Part shown: positions 11,893 to 23,345 of the stretch, in pieces
How positions within the stretch are numbered: position 1 is the stretch's first letter
How the letters are laid out: every line of letters begins with the position of its first letter
Origin: Incurvaria masculella
Lineage: Eukaryota; Arthropoda; Insecta; Lepidoptera; Incurvariidae
Length of the DNA stretch: 64,000 nt
Direction: 5' to 3'
Assembly: GCA_946894095.1 (NCBI GenBank)
Contig: OX335649.1
Location: 11,364,001-11,428,000 of the forward strand
Notes under the pieces: generated by a model
The model's database searches: none
Seen by the model: the letters and a program-made list of their open reading frames with translations, nothing else
What the model was told of the DNA's origin: nothing
Made by a program: the position numbers and the translations under genes

Positions 11893-12469
11893 TGCTGCTC
11901 CCTACGCTGCTGTCGTGTGCGGAATTTAAAAAATTGTCGCTTGATAATATTTTGTCGCTTGATGATAATTAGTTTAGTAGGTAACTAAATGCATTCAAAA
12001 AGTTATTTTCAGAACAAGACCCATTAATATATTTTGTACATTTAGTTATCCTAAATTAAATAGTTTTTATGATTTTCGATAAACATTTTTAAGTTGTAGG
12101 TTATAGTCGTAGTTGTAGGTAGCTAATAACAGTTAAGCTAATTATTTAGTGCAAAATAAAACAACATCAAATATTGTTTACAGGGAGGCTTCAACTCAAT
12201 AAATTATTTAATGACTTTTGTTTTGTGATTATGACCTTTTTAGAATAATAATTAGTATGAAAAATACATAAAAAGTAAAAAATACAGAAAAATACAAAAA
12301 AATATTCACAAAAAACATAAAATAATATTTAGTTTTTTTATTTCAAATATTTCAATGCAGGTATATGCTCTTTTTTAGGAACTTTGCATAAAAAGGGTTC
12401 ATTTGTATATATTATGCATTATATATATGCATTTGCACGGGCATATATTATGCCACATATATATGTATT

Positions 12470-13224
12470 TATGTGACTGCAAATGGATATCTAATACCCA
12501 CATACTGTAATGTATTCGCCAGACACACCGCATTCCCGAAGGAATTAGGAGCCATGCCAGGATTTTCTCTTTATGAACACGGCTACATTGAACGGATGTT
12601 AAACACAGACAATTATTAATTTATTTATTTTTTATGTGACTGGACATGGATGGCTAATACCACAAGTTCTGTCATGGTATTAGCACAACACACCACATGG
12701 GAACTAGGTGCCATGCCAGGACCTTCCTTATATTGCACGGCTACATTGAACTGGATGGAAAACACGGACAATTTTCATTGCCGCTTCGACCATCGTTCAT
12801 CCAATGCGATGGTACCAACCCGGGCGGGATAAACCCTACCACCTAGTAAGTAAGGAAGGGGACCTACAACTTAACGTGGAATCCGAACCACGGCCAGCCC
12901 CTCTCAACGGTCGAATGGTCACCCATCCAAGACCAGACCGGACCCAGCGTTGCTTAACTTCGGAGAGCGATCGCCGAAGTGTCGCGCCACTGGGCCACTG
13001 AGGCTGACATTGATGATTCGACCATCATTTCATCCAATGCGATGATACAAACCGCGCAGACTTTACCCTACTACCCAGCAGGGGTAGGGGACGTACAGTT
13101 TTACATGGATTCCGAACCACGGAACAGCTCGGAATCCAATGCTGAAGGGGGCGGGGATTTGAACCCATACCTCTGGATTTGAAGGCAAGACCACCAACAT
13201 CTGAGCTACGAGCCGCTCTTACCC
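12470..13224 (-). repeat. tRNA-derived SINE, unit copy 2, split
   Basis: Same SINE as 1378-1742. The tRNA-like head is at 13224-13147 with its B box. The body is interrupted by the 5S-headed SINE at about 12616-13010, and the remaining body continues at 12615-12470. Confidence 0.75.
12616..13010 (-). repeat. 5S rRNA-derived SINE nested in tRNA SINE
   Basis: On the minus strand, 12973-12914 contains the central and 3' part of 5S rRNA: 'ccgaagttaagcaacg' then 'cttggatgggtgacc'. This is the internal promoter region of a SINE3-type element. Downstream is a ~280-bp body clearly homologous to the tRNA-headed SINE body (shared 'ggtaccatcgcattggatga' type words). Present only in copy 2, so inserted after the triplication. 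Not a functional 5S gene. Confidence 0.75.
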
Positions 13225-13592
13225 AGTTGGTTCTGCTGGTTGAGGTTGAGCTGGTTGACGTTGTCGGGACCCGAGAAAGAGACCCGCTCATCGTCAAGCC
13301 AGATCCCAGCGAAATCGCTTACAATGGATCCTGCCTGTGACGACACGTTGCCTGAGGCGTCATCACGAACCGACGATGTTTCGCTTCTGATTACCTGTGG
13401 TGCATACAAATCATCATCAATGACACAGTAGATTTGTAGTCAATGTTGTTTCCTCGTAGTTCTTTAGTTCTTTGCCTTAGACAGTTCTACGAAAAATGTA
13501 AGTTTGGCAGTACCATTTAGGTATGAAATCATAATTGTATTAAATCATTAATGTGGACGAAAAGAAAAAGACGAAAATAAATCATAACTTAT

Positions 13593-13705
13593 AGACCAGT
13601 GAAGTTTCTTTGCGGGTCCTTCTTCACTGTTTGATCGAATCCGCGGATCAATTAAATTGTGACATGACTTAGTGTAGTTTGACTACCAGAAGTTGAATAA
13701 ATAAA
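13593..13705. repeat. CAGTGAAG tail repeat, unit copy 2
   Basis: Same block as 2105-2225, with the accagtgaag / cttcactg inverted pair and the 'cagaagtt' tail. Confidence 0.6.
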
Positions 13706-13990
13706 TGAAAAAAAGAAATATAAAGCTATACCGAGGCATAGCAGTAGCTCAACTCAGGCCATTTTTGAGATAAATACCTTCCCTCCGTTGTTCAGTTTCG
13801 GGGTTGTCACTTTATATATTGGTGGAGTACTGCTGGTTTTGTTACGACGACGGTTCAGCACCGCGAAACTAGCTTACAGCCCATACAAGCGAAATGTGCC
13901 TGTACAGGTGCACGAAATCGGGACTTCGTATGGAGTGGAGCTACTGGATGTAATCCTCTATGTTCCCTACTATGTGGACTGTAATTAATA

Positions 13991-14271
13991 GGACCGTTGT
14001 ACCTGAAATAAAACGGTTATTATATACTTACCTTAGTAGAAGCTTATATATATTGAGATAGGCGACTCGATTTCCCGCTGTAGCAGTCATCTCTTTCTAC
14101 CCATATAGCTCTGTCTCTTTCGCTCACACCTCCCGCTACACCAGGTGCGCGAGGTAGCCGGTGGTCCGAGATTGTTCGTCATTGTGTCGAAATACCACCA
14201 GGCAGAGATAAAAAGTAAGCTTCTACTAAGGTAAGTATATAATAACCGTTTTATTTCAGGTAAAACGGTCC
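13991..14271. mobile_element. MITE with ~56-bp terminal inverted repeats
   Basis: The 281-bp element starts 'ggaccgttgtacctgaaa' and ends with the reverse complement of nearly the same arm ('...ggtaaaacggtcc'), with few mismatches over ~56 bp. Its centre (about 14035-14190) is the same sequence as the terminal region of the adjacent DIRS-like element (reverse complement of 19100-19255), so it probably derives from that element. A TA duplication is possible but ambiguous. Confidence 0.65.
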
Positions 14272-16079
14272 TATTATTTACTTGACCGTTAGTAGAAGCT
14301 TATATATATTGAGACCTGTTTGTTATCGCCTGGTGTAAAGGATAACGCCAATGTGATAAACTCAATTAGGTACTATTACGGTAGTATATAATCAACAGGT
14401 AGATACTTAAGTATCTACAATAAAATCAATGAATTAAAAACATGTGTGAGTTAAGAGACTAATATAAAATAAATATCTCCTAGTGAATAAATGGGATAAC
14501 CATGTTAGTGATGGTAACATGGTACCATACTTATCATTGCACCCAATGAAAATAAATAATTATGCTATTGGACTGTGTTAAAGTACAAGGACCGGTACAA
14601 AAAAAACATGTAAACATTCTTACTAAGATTACTATTAGGTGAGGAAGTCATTACTTCTCGACATTAGAACTTTGAAAAGTTTTTACAATTCACTTTCCCT
14701 AAAATATCGTCTAGGGAGAAATTGTCAATCCACTTTCTGGATACCACAACAGACCGCATTCTCCCTGGCGTTGCAGATATGCGTTCTACCTTTAAACGTA
14801 ATTTGAACAACCATCCGGCCATTACTGTTTTGGAAGCCTGAGATGGTGTACCTCGTAACGTACATATATTTGAAATTCCAGAACTCCTACGTCTTTCGCT
14901 TAGAATAGTTATAGTTTACTTAACCCAATATACAGGATCTAAGTTTTGATTTTGAGTGTTTGCCACGAGCTTCCACCCCGATTAACTATAATATTTGCAG
15001 TCAGTTTTGGACCCAAATTGGAGCCACACACTAATGAGATCGTGTTCGACGATGCATTCATCTCCATAAACGCCCAAAAGAATTAAGTCGTTAATTATGC
15101 AACCAGAACAAAGGCATAACAGGGCTACCTTATGCAGAACATTTTGAAAAATGTTGGCACTGTCTGTAGAGTAATTACTTAAACAATAACAATTAAAGTG
15201 TTAATATCCCACATAGCTGGTTTAGGAGCTATAGGATTTTTCAAATAAATTGCCTTTAAAGTCTGTTTTACAAGAACATTCTTGCTTAATTTACAAGACC
15301 ACTTTGTGACAGAGTGTGGAAACTATAGATTTCTGAAGAAGAATTGTACTATGGGAGATATTAAATTTAATATATAGGTCGGGTAAAAAATGTGTCAATT
15401 CCAATGCCAAACCCAATGGCTTATGTTATGCTATTTGGACCAAGACATCCCACAATTCCATGGTGCTTTGTACGCTCCCTAGGTGGAAGGACGCCAAGAC
15501 GATTTGAGTAAAGATACTTAACTGGGATCCCATGCCTTTATGTTGACTTATGATATCTAGACCTCTAGAACCAATTTCTGGACCTTCGGCAGCGGTTGCC
15601 CGGTGGTCCGTGTCGACCAAGAACCGTTGCAGATTCTTTTGAATGAAAGGGGTTGCGATGGTTCGTGATTTCAGGTCCACCCGCCTGAAACACCTCTTCC
15701 TACGTGGAGCTACAATAAGATATATGTCTATTGCTTGATTGAGATGCATCAGTACTCCCGGTAAAATAAAAATAAAATAAATAGCGGGAATACCCATGTC
15801 AAGGGGTAGTTCCAAAATGCGCTGAAAGCAACAACTCTCATGTATCAAACGCTTCTTGACTGTTAAGTCTAGGGTTACATAGTTTACTACTACTTGTGCG
15901 ATCTTGGATGCAAACAGGTAAATCACGGGACTTCCCATTTTTGCAAAGATCGTTCCGGGACCGGGGTCCACCGGTGTTTGGATAAACAATCTGTATGATT
16001 GTTGAATCTCCCAGGTATGCGCAAAATTTTGAATTGAATTTGATGGCGATCTAGGATATGTCGAATTTGATATGCCATG

Positions 16080-16235
16080 TTCATCTCCGTCTTATCTAGC
16101 TAAGTCCGCCAGATGGGACGACGATATCAAGTGCGTCGGCGGAAAGCAGTGGTTCCGTACCACTGAGTGCCGAGAGGACTAGAGGAAAAGTGGAGAGGCA
16201 TATGTCCAGCAGTGAACGCAAAGACGCTGACTGAC
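16080..16235 (+). pseudogene. LINE (endonuclease-RT family) C-terminal fragment
   Basis: Plus strand reads ARWDDDIKCVGGKQWF and, with stops, the GEAYVQQ end, then 'ctgactgactgac'. Same family as 60481-60831; it lies inside the DIRS-like element. Confidence 0.7.
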
Positions 16236-17137
16236 TGACTGTTCATGAGTGCTTTGGACCTGGCCCTACCTTTGTTGCGAAGAAAGGCTATCGCAGACCG
16301 GTTGTCGTATTAAATGAGAAATGATCATCCTGACATGCCTGCTGATTGCTACTCTAGTAAACTCAACTCTATCTACACAGCAACGTAAAAGAGACATGGA
16401 CTCCTCAGACATGGGCTAGTTGTTAAATTGTCTTTCCTATGTAATTTCCAATGCGTCCATCATTATTTAATGTGTCGGAGGTGGAATGTGAATCTGAAAT
16501 TACGTATGACAATTTTGCAGCCACCAATGCATCTCCTCTGACACCGAGCTGCGTAGGACCGAGGACGTATCTGATTGGGGCTGCATACTCGGCTAGGGTA
16601 TTTAGGAACCACAGAGTAATCTGGTGGTTTTATCTGCCTTGGGGGACAGCAAAGCTTGCAACATTCAGCAGCCTTACTAGGCTTTGGAGTTCTTTGAAGC
16701 AGTTTACCTGACCTGCTTTCAGAACTTGAGTCACTTTCTTGACTATGGTGCATGACTTTTCTTATGTGGTTTGTCCAGGTGTGTCAACCAATTCCGAGAT
16801 ACGTGATATATATATATTTCGAGGAAATGACAGACTTCTCGAGGATTTCAAGCACCTCTAATAGCGGACTCACCTGCTTGACTAACATATCTCGATCCTG
16901 ATGTGCCAGCAAAAAATCGTCGAGATGCACTTCAGAGAGGATTTACGCAATCTCATTTGCAAGGCACGTGAAAACCTTCAGGGCAGTGTTTACTCCGAAA
17001 GGGAGACAAGTACTACTAGTATAGAAGACGCAACCATCGCCTGTTTGACGGGCTATTGGCGAATTAAAATATGCTTATGAAAGATCGAGTTTGCACAAAC
17101 AATACTTAGCCCCGATTGCATGAAGAGACAGCTGAGT

Positions 17138-17274
17138 TAATCAATGTTTAAACACGTCACTTCTAGTGAACCGTATAGAGTTCCTTCCATACTGTTAACA
17201 CAAAGTGACGTGTTTTAATCATCCTTTGACGTTGATTTTGATTTTTTTTTTGTCCTTTCGTGCACTCGGCCCTT
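17138..17274. mobile_element. Hairpin MITE inserted in the DIRS RT
   Basis: Contains inverted arms 'aaacacgtcact' and 'aaagtgacgtgttt' (17151-17215) and a 3' piece 'ctttcgtgcactcg'. The same element occurs at 41080-41170 and 41260-41395. It splits the DIRS reverse-transcriptase reading. Confidence 0.6.
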
Positions 17275-17430
17275 AGTTTGCAGCATGTGCATGTGAAGTA
17301 ATTAAATACCGCTCGGTATGACGTAAAAGTGATTGAGAGACCGTAGGTTGATTACCGGCCTGTATGATCCGTCGCTTTTCTGCACTAAGAACAGCGAGGA
17401 TATAAAACTTGAGGTGAGAGGTACCTCTCA

Positions 17431-18560
17431 CTCAGACTCTCCCTGAATACGCCTTGCCTTTTCATTTAAAGAATGAGTAGAGGAGAAGTCTTAACTCTAA
17501 TGTGCAATAGCAATCATTTGTTAAGTTTGGCTTTACCAAAGGAGGTATCTGCAGAAAGGGTATGCGATACCCTGTTATGATAAAAAATTATAATAATAAA
17601 TGCGGATAATAACATTTTTATCCGCAATATAAAGTCTGGGCCACTGCCACCGGCTGACCAGCCTGCCACCTTTGTAAATGTTTCGATCCGCGAGATCGAA
17701 AGTTAGGACTCCTATTGTTGGAGTTATATGCGTTTTTATTGTAATTAGGCTTGATAATTACCCTGCGAGGGCTGGATGTGACGGCACTGCATGTTGTTCG
17801 GTTCATTACAGCCTTATTTTGGGATGGCCATGCGATGGCACATTATAATGTTATTACCCCTGCGAGGGGAGAGGTGTAGAATAAACGGACTTTGCTCGTG
17901 AAGGATTTCCGCTGGTTGGTCTACTCACTAGCCAGAAAGCTTTTCTAATGCCACCTGCTTGCTTTTTCTAGAGTCCCGTTCAAAATGTGGGTATTTAAGG
18001 AATAAAATGTAATCACCTCCGATTTTACCAAATTATCTCTAATATGCCTGACGATACAGTCCCTACTCATTTCGATAGTCTTTGCTCTACATATATTCGC
18101 AAGCCATGTGTAATTGGTCTTGGGTTTGGAAACTTTAATTTACTTTGCTATCTAAATCAATAAGGACAGCGTCTCGGTTTCGACCTTGAAATTAAACTGC
18201 GTGAACTGTTTATAAAAACGTGCTTTTCCGGTGTGTCGGTGATATTGCACGAAGTTTCGGACCAAACATTTGGTCCATTATCAGGCGAGAACCTGTGCTG
18301 GTGACGGTCAATAGGGAACATCATGGACACACTGTGAGTAAGCCGTTTCTTACAAACCCTAATATGAGGGTCAACCACGGCAATCTCAAATCATGTATCA
18401 CCCTTTTTGCTTATTGAATATGCGGAAAGTCTATTACTTTCCTACGTCATATTTATCAGAATAGGCCAGGTGGTTACGATTTTCGTAAATCCCGGCGAAT
18501 GGTTGTATAGTGCGTATCGAAAATCCGCCCATGTATTCTTCCCGAAATGCTGAACCTCCA
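17431..18560. other. Unassigned interior of the DIRS-like element
   Basis: No recognisable domain. Only short ORFs, the longest 73 codons (18378-18157, minus). It lies between the RT remains and the 101-codon ORF, where a gag-like region would be expected. Confidence 0.4.
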
Positions 18561-18866
18561 CTAACATACTAAAAAAAAATAATTGTGGGAGTCTTTTAAT
18601 CTTGTTTCAATATCAAAGATCAATCCCGGAACATCTGCGGGAAACTTAGCAACCGGCATCGGTGATACCTGCGAGGTGTAATACTCGTTATAGAGATCGT
18701 TATCTACATCCCAGCTAACAACGGAAGCGTTATCATTGTTGAAATAAACAGGAAGGTATTCGTAAAAATGAACTGATTTTTGTAGTTTATCCACATCTTT
18801 CAATAATCTTCTCAATACAAGATCCCCAGCGGTGGTAATTGGTTCATTATGTTCGTCAGACCCCAT
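18561..18866 (-). CDS. Short ORF inside the DIRS-like element, unknown
   Basis: A 101-codon minus-strand ORF starting MGSDEHNEP, rich in acidic and aromatic residues, with no motif I can name. Its position upstream of the RT remains fits a fragment of the first (Gag-like) ORF of a DIRS element, but that is inference from position only. Confidence 0.3.
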   Translation of the reverse strand: MGSDEHNEPITTAGDLVLRRLLKDVDKLQKSVHFYEYLPVYFNNDNASVVSWDVDNDLYNEYYTSQVSPMPVAKFPADVPGLIFDIETRLKDSHNYFFLVC

Positions 18867-19275
18867 ATTTAACGTTCACGGGTACATTACAACCAAATAT
18901 AACAAAGAAAATCTGAGGGTAGAAAAATATTGAGAAATATTTGTTCTCGATTGCGATGAACAAAATTAATTTATAAAACGAACGATAACATCGTTATACA
19001 ATTAGTAAAGCCTTGTGCGCTTACGTGGGATCTGGAAACCACTGAATTTATAAGAAGAAGTTTATACTCTCTTCGCACAAGTAGACTGCGTGGGAAATGT
19101 CACGCCAATGACGAACAATCTCGGACCACCGGCTACCTCGCGCACCTGGTGTAGCGGGAGGTGTGAGCGAAAGAGACAGAGCTATATGGGTAGAAAGAGA
19201 TGACTGCTACAGCGGGAAATCGAGTCGCCTATCTCAATATATATAAGCTTCTACTAACGTTCAAGTAAATAATAG

Positions 19276-21122
19276 TTTGTTTTTTCGCCGCAACACACCG
19301 ATCCCGAGAGCTTGCTAGCGTCCACGCAGCCGGCAGTCGCCACCACAAACACTCAGCTTTGCACACCGCCGCCGCCACCGCCAATCACTCTCTTCTCTAC
19401 AGCCAGGACTTCCACTATAATTTTAGGATGAGTAGCAAATTGCAGGCTCACAAACCAACGTTTTAAATAGAAGTGAAGAGTGGGTACACTTCAAAAGGCG
19501 AGCAGGTAGACGTACTCGCCAAGTCTTGCGGGTATGCAAACATATCGACGCACGTACGGCAAGCAAGTCTCGATATGCAATATGCTTCGGCTGCTAATCC
19601 CGACAGTAGTCCTTATACAGCAGGCATAAGATCCAACACTGAATAATCATCACGATAATTCCGGCAATGTTCAGACAACACACAAACATGAAGAACTATA
19701 CTGAACACTCTATGTATTCTGTATGTTGTACCGGTTGAAGTTGATGTTGCATCGCGCGGGCGACTGTTGGAGCCTGTCGTCGGGCCCTCGGACTCACTGT
19801 TGGTCCTCTCCGTATGTATTTCTGTGTGGTGTGAAAGCAAAGTCTTCTTCTCAGCTACGTACTCGTGACCTAACTGGTAGCTACATCAGCCAGCCATAGT
19901 AAAAAATAACAGACGCTCAAAACCACTAACCTTCTTTTTGGTGGGTGGTGGTGGCAGCGGCGGTCTTGCACGGTTTTCCCCGACCCGCTCCAATGCGCCT
20001 TGGTGAAATGTCCAGGATTCAGTGTACCCTGCGACATAGTTTTGAATTATGGCCTTTGCATGGATAAAGTGAGCCACCGTAATTATTCAATGGTGTTTAA
20101 GTCAAAATTGTATGGCGTTTGCGTTACTAACAATGTCGTTATTTCCAATATCACATTTTTTTATATGACAGACATTCGTATAACAGGTCCTCACCTAAGA
20201 AGTTCCCGACGACATCCATGGGCTTTTGAACTTTCATGGAGGCTGGTGTAAACGGCAGGATTGAATCCCCAGACAAAAGCCGGTGTAAGCGGCAAGATCC
20301 CCAGACAAAAGCGAATCCCCAGCAATAGTTGCGTTGTTTAATAAACACTATGTAATATGTAACGAGTAGTGACCCTAATGAGTATAAACAAACCACGCTC
20401 AGGCTAAACACTCTCAAGTGGCTAAAAGGAGGCCGCCCAAGTGGTATGATGTTATGATTTTTTATGCTACGATTATATTATGTTCCGCCAACTTTGTAAT
20501 TGTTTGCTTTGATTATGATTTAATAGTTGTGAGCGCGATGTCGCTCTGGGCTGACATTCTTCGCCTCCATCGACCGGTTCAATTACCGGCTAGGAAAAAT
20601 ATGTTCATTTATACACGGTGTTAACGCAAGTAGGCGACATTCCCGAAAGGGGGTTATTTTGGGTCACATACTGATGCCGAAAAAGCAGTTTTTTTATTAT
20701 TTAAGCTTAAGTTTAAAATTTTTACGATTTCTAATATCTGTATGAAAACATAGTATTTCATAATTTGAATCGCACTGCATTACTATTATATTATTCGAAA
20801 GCAGGATTTTTTTAACTAAATGCAAAATATTACATTCAGACCGCCAAAATACAATTGGCGGCAACCGGCGCGCAGTCAGCTGGGACATAAAACGCGTGAC
20901 CTTGGACGTAACTGTGGCCCGAGACGGTGGCGGGGAATTCGTTTTAAGGTGGCCCATCCCGCTCATCTCCCCATACAAAAGGGGAAAGAAGATCACACTG
21001 ATATTTCTTGTCAGAGATCAAGTTGTTTACAATGCTGGGAAGAAAGTAGTGTTTAAATATCTCAAAAAATGTTAATGGAACAATAAAATTACATACCTAC
21101 ATTCTTAGCAAAAGTTGTTCTA
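19276..21122. other. Unclassified part of unit copy 2
   Basis: Continues the unit after the DIRS insertion; equivalent to 2506-3960 of copy 1 and 26573-28300 of copy 3. Includes a (CCG)n-like stretch near 19362 and the deletion junction near 21018 where 1.3 kb is lost. No gene supported. Confidence 0.5.
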
Positions 21123-22065
21123 TTAGGTTGGGGAAAAAGTTTCTTCGCATTTTTTAAGAAAATTCAAAACATTTTTTAATATGGTTTATTTACATTTAAC
21201 TAAAGTATGTAGGTACCATTTTGTTCGATAACTTTTTTGCCATCTTGTAGGTAGGGACATGATCCCATTGCTATAGAAATATTGGGACTTCTTATCAATA
21301 TACCGCGACAAGTGGTTTTGGCAGTCCTCTCGTGATGTTAACCTGACACTGCCTAAAGAATTCTGAAGAGACCTAAACAGGTGGAAATCTGAAGGTGCAA
21401 GGTCAGGACTATACGGCGGATGCATTAACACCTTCCAGCCAAACTCTCTTAGTTTTTGCTGAGTGGCTAAAGATGTGTGAGGTCTAGCCGGTTCATTAGG
21501 TTTCTTTCAGTGAGCTCGTGAGGTACCCAAATATCGAGCTTTTTTGTGTACCCAGTTCTTTTCAAATGCGCCAAAACTGTTTTGTGGTCAATTCCTAGTT
21601 CTTCAGCTACGTCGTAACTACTGATATGCCGATCTTGCTCCACTTTTTCAAAAATGGCATCCATTTTATCCGTAATAGGGCGACCAGAGCGACGTGCATC
21701 TTTGACATCAAAATTTCCGGATTGAAAACGCTTAAACCAAATTTGTGCTACTCTCACAGACACTGCACTAGGTCCATAAACATCGCAAATTTTTTTCGCG
21801 GCTTGCGTTGCATTTTTACCTTTTTTGTAGTAAAATTTTAAAATGTATCGAATTTCTTCATTAGATTTTCATTAGACTCATTTTGACAGTACGAAAATCA
21901 AATGAGAATCACACATTTTCCTAATTTGAATTTGGAATTATGTTCTTTAAAATTTAAACTTTCAATGATACCAAAACCAGCCAGATACAAATAGTATAGC
22001 CAAAGAGATTTTATTACAAGTTCATACATACTATAATGCGAAAAGACTTTTTCCCCGACCTATTA
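21123..22065 (-). mobile_element. Mariner, internally deleted (copy in unit 2)
   Basis: Inserted at a TA. The left end is ttaggttggggaaaaagt and the right end is its imperfect reverse complement. Copies 1 and 3 show the empty site. The minus strand encodes the N-terminal helix-turn-helix part (VRVAQIWFKRFQSG, ARRSGRP, ending WVPHELTERN; 21763-21467) and, in another frame, the C-terminal end with HPPYSPDLAPSD (21431-21186), the D34D-type third aspartate region. The middle of the catalytic domain with the first catalytic Asp is missing, so it is non-autonomous. Confidence 0.9.
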
Positions 22066-22260
22066 TATCAGATACTGAATCAACCCTATAAGGCTTGTAG
22101 ATTATTAAAAACTCACCTTATATACAACGCTAACTAAACGCATATTTATGTATTTATTAAGGACAAACAAAAAGATAGCATACATATTATAAAGTCGTAG
22201 AATTACAAATTATTTATAAGTATGTACCCAGCACAGAAAGTCACAACTAAACACTGGGGT

Positions 22261-23345
22261 TAAGGCGAATAACGTTATTTTAGGGAAAAAACTGAAAAGA
22301 AACAATACAGGTTTATCTACAGTGATACATTAACAGGATATTTAATAATGATAACAATCATTGTAAAAAACCCTTTATTTAACTATAACTATTGCATGGT
22401 ATGATTTTATGGATACAAACAAAAATAAAGGTGATAAAAACAAAAATCAAGGTTCGTAACTCAACATCAGGTTAAACGAACGGAATTAAAAACAAAACAA
22501 TAAAAAAATTAAACCACAATTGATTGCTCTTGTGGCAAGAGATAATGTTACCCCCTTTTAAAATGCATTCATATTCACATTTTCGATATCTAAGTGGCTA
22601 AATATTATATCGTTGTGCACTACGCACATCTTACGGAGTGGACATCGATTACCAACATTTGTGCGGCAGAGATCGAAGTGGAATACATTGCATTGCCTGG
22701 TGCCCCTAAAAGGTACGTGGAGATGTGCTTGCCGAAGGAGATCAGGACAGCCAAAAGAATTGTTTCAAATTGTATATAATATCCTTACGCTAAGTAGAAG
22801 CCGACGGCTACTGAGAGTGAGCAATGAGAAAGCAGATAAAAGGTTTTCATAAGATGGGCACAATTTAACCCAAGGGACTTGCGCTGAGTCATCACAATGT
22901 ATTGTGCATATTTGTCAGAGAAAGGGTTTTCATATGGCAACTGCGTATTCCAACAGTGAACGTACTAAAGCCGTGAACAAGATCATATATGTTTTAGTTT
23001 CCTTAAAATTAAAAGAGGAACGAAGCACAAATCCTGTCATCCGGTTAACCCTATCTATTATATGATCGATATGCACTATATGCATATCGTGTGGCTTAGA
23101 ATCAAAAATAACTCCGAGGGCTCGCACAAAACGTAGGGTACCTTTTGTGCGAGACGTGTCCACTAATAGCGCACAGAAAGTTTGTTCCGTGTTTATTTGT
23201 AGTGAAAGTAATTCCTTTGTGCTAAGACAGACGGAGATATGTTTTATCATCTAAATAATATTGGGAAACTCTATCAACGTCACGTTGAAGATCCAAACAG
23301 AAAGAGATGAATATGTAATTTACACCGATTACTTTATACTAACAA
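22261..23345 (-). pseudogene. LINE RT C-terminal fragment, unit copy 2
   Basis: Near-identical to 9312-10400. The 106-codon ORF 23250-22930 carries LGVIFDSK, HIDHII, GFVLRSS and LLEYAVAI. Only the 3' end of the LINE is present, with the same frameshifts, so decay predates the triplication. Confidence 0.75.

Larger units (their letters stand above)
1369..12460. repeat. Composite tandem unit, copy 1
   Basis: First of three head-to-tail copies. Homology with copy 2 begins at the shared 'atgtatttatgtgactgc' and runs in the same order: SINE, unclassified sequence, TTAA element, LINE fragment, Helitron. It is interrupted by the 5612-9309 insertion and lacks ~190 bp present in copies 2 and 3 (equivalent to 19759-19925). 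Without the insertion it is about 7.4 kb. Confidence 0.85.
10797..12460 (+). mobile_element. Non-autonomous Helitron cluster, unit copy 1
   Basis: Three Helitron-type 5' ends ('tataccaatatata' then 'gaggaaaggtttgat') lie here: one at 10797 in plus orientation, one inverted ending near 11030, and a third starting at 11036. The third leads into ~1.4 kb of sequence that stops at 'gcacgggcatatattatgcc' (about 12455), short of the complete end (hairpin plus CTAG) seen at 35947. The body holds a candidate captured exon and an inverted-repeat MITE. No Rep/helicase is encoded. Confidence 0.7.
15426..17430 (-). pseudogene. DIRS-type RT / RNase H remains
   Basis: Read on the minus strand from 17430, successive broken frames give KSDGSYRPVINLRSLN (RT start) and, after the inserted MITE, CKLDLS (stop) AYFNSPIA. 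Then come CLPFGVNTALKVF and the active-site block VHLDDFLLAHQD (the second aspartate pair). Next is FKELQSLVRLLNVASFAVPQGR, split by frame, and finally the RNase H region with FASK, PGVLMHLNQA and LIVAP inside the 187-codon ORF 15989-15426. This order and wording match DIRS-group polyproteins rather than Ty3/copia. At least two stops and several frameshifts make it inactive. Confidence 0.6.
14271..19275 (-). mobile_element. DIRS-like tyrosine-recombinase retrotransposon, degraded
   Basis: A ~5-kb element with inverted ends. Left 14271-14314 and right 19232-19275 are reverse complements over 44 bp with one mismatch, beginning ctattatttacttga. Inverted rather than direct terminal repeats plus a DIRS-type RT/RNase H (see the minus-strand entry) place it in the DIRS group. 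It is present only in unit copy 2, while copies 1 and 3 have the empty site ('taattaatag' then 'tttg'). All reading frames are broken, and a MITE has inserted in the RT at 17138-17274. A possible tyrosine-recombinase end lies at about 14860-14640 on the minus strand, where a DDIL...FSKF context is followed by a stop where the active tyrosine would be expected. Confidence 0.65.

Noticed and set aside
12914..12973. Possible 5S rRNA gene
   Set aside because: Only the central and 3' part of 5S is present, with changes, and it is joined to a SINE body.
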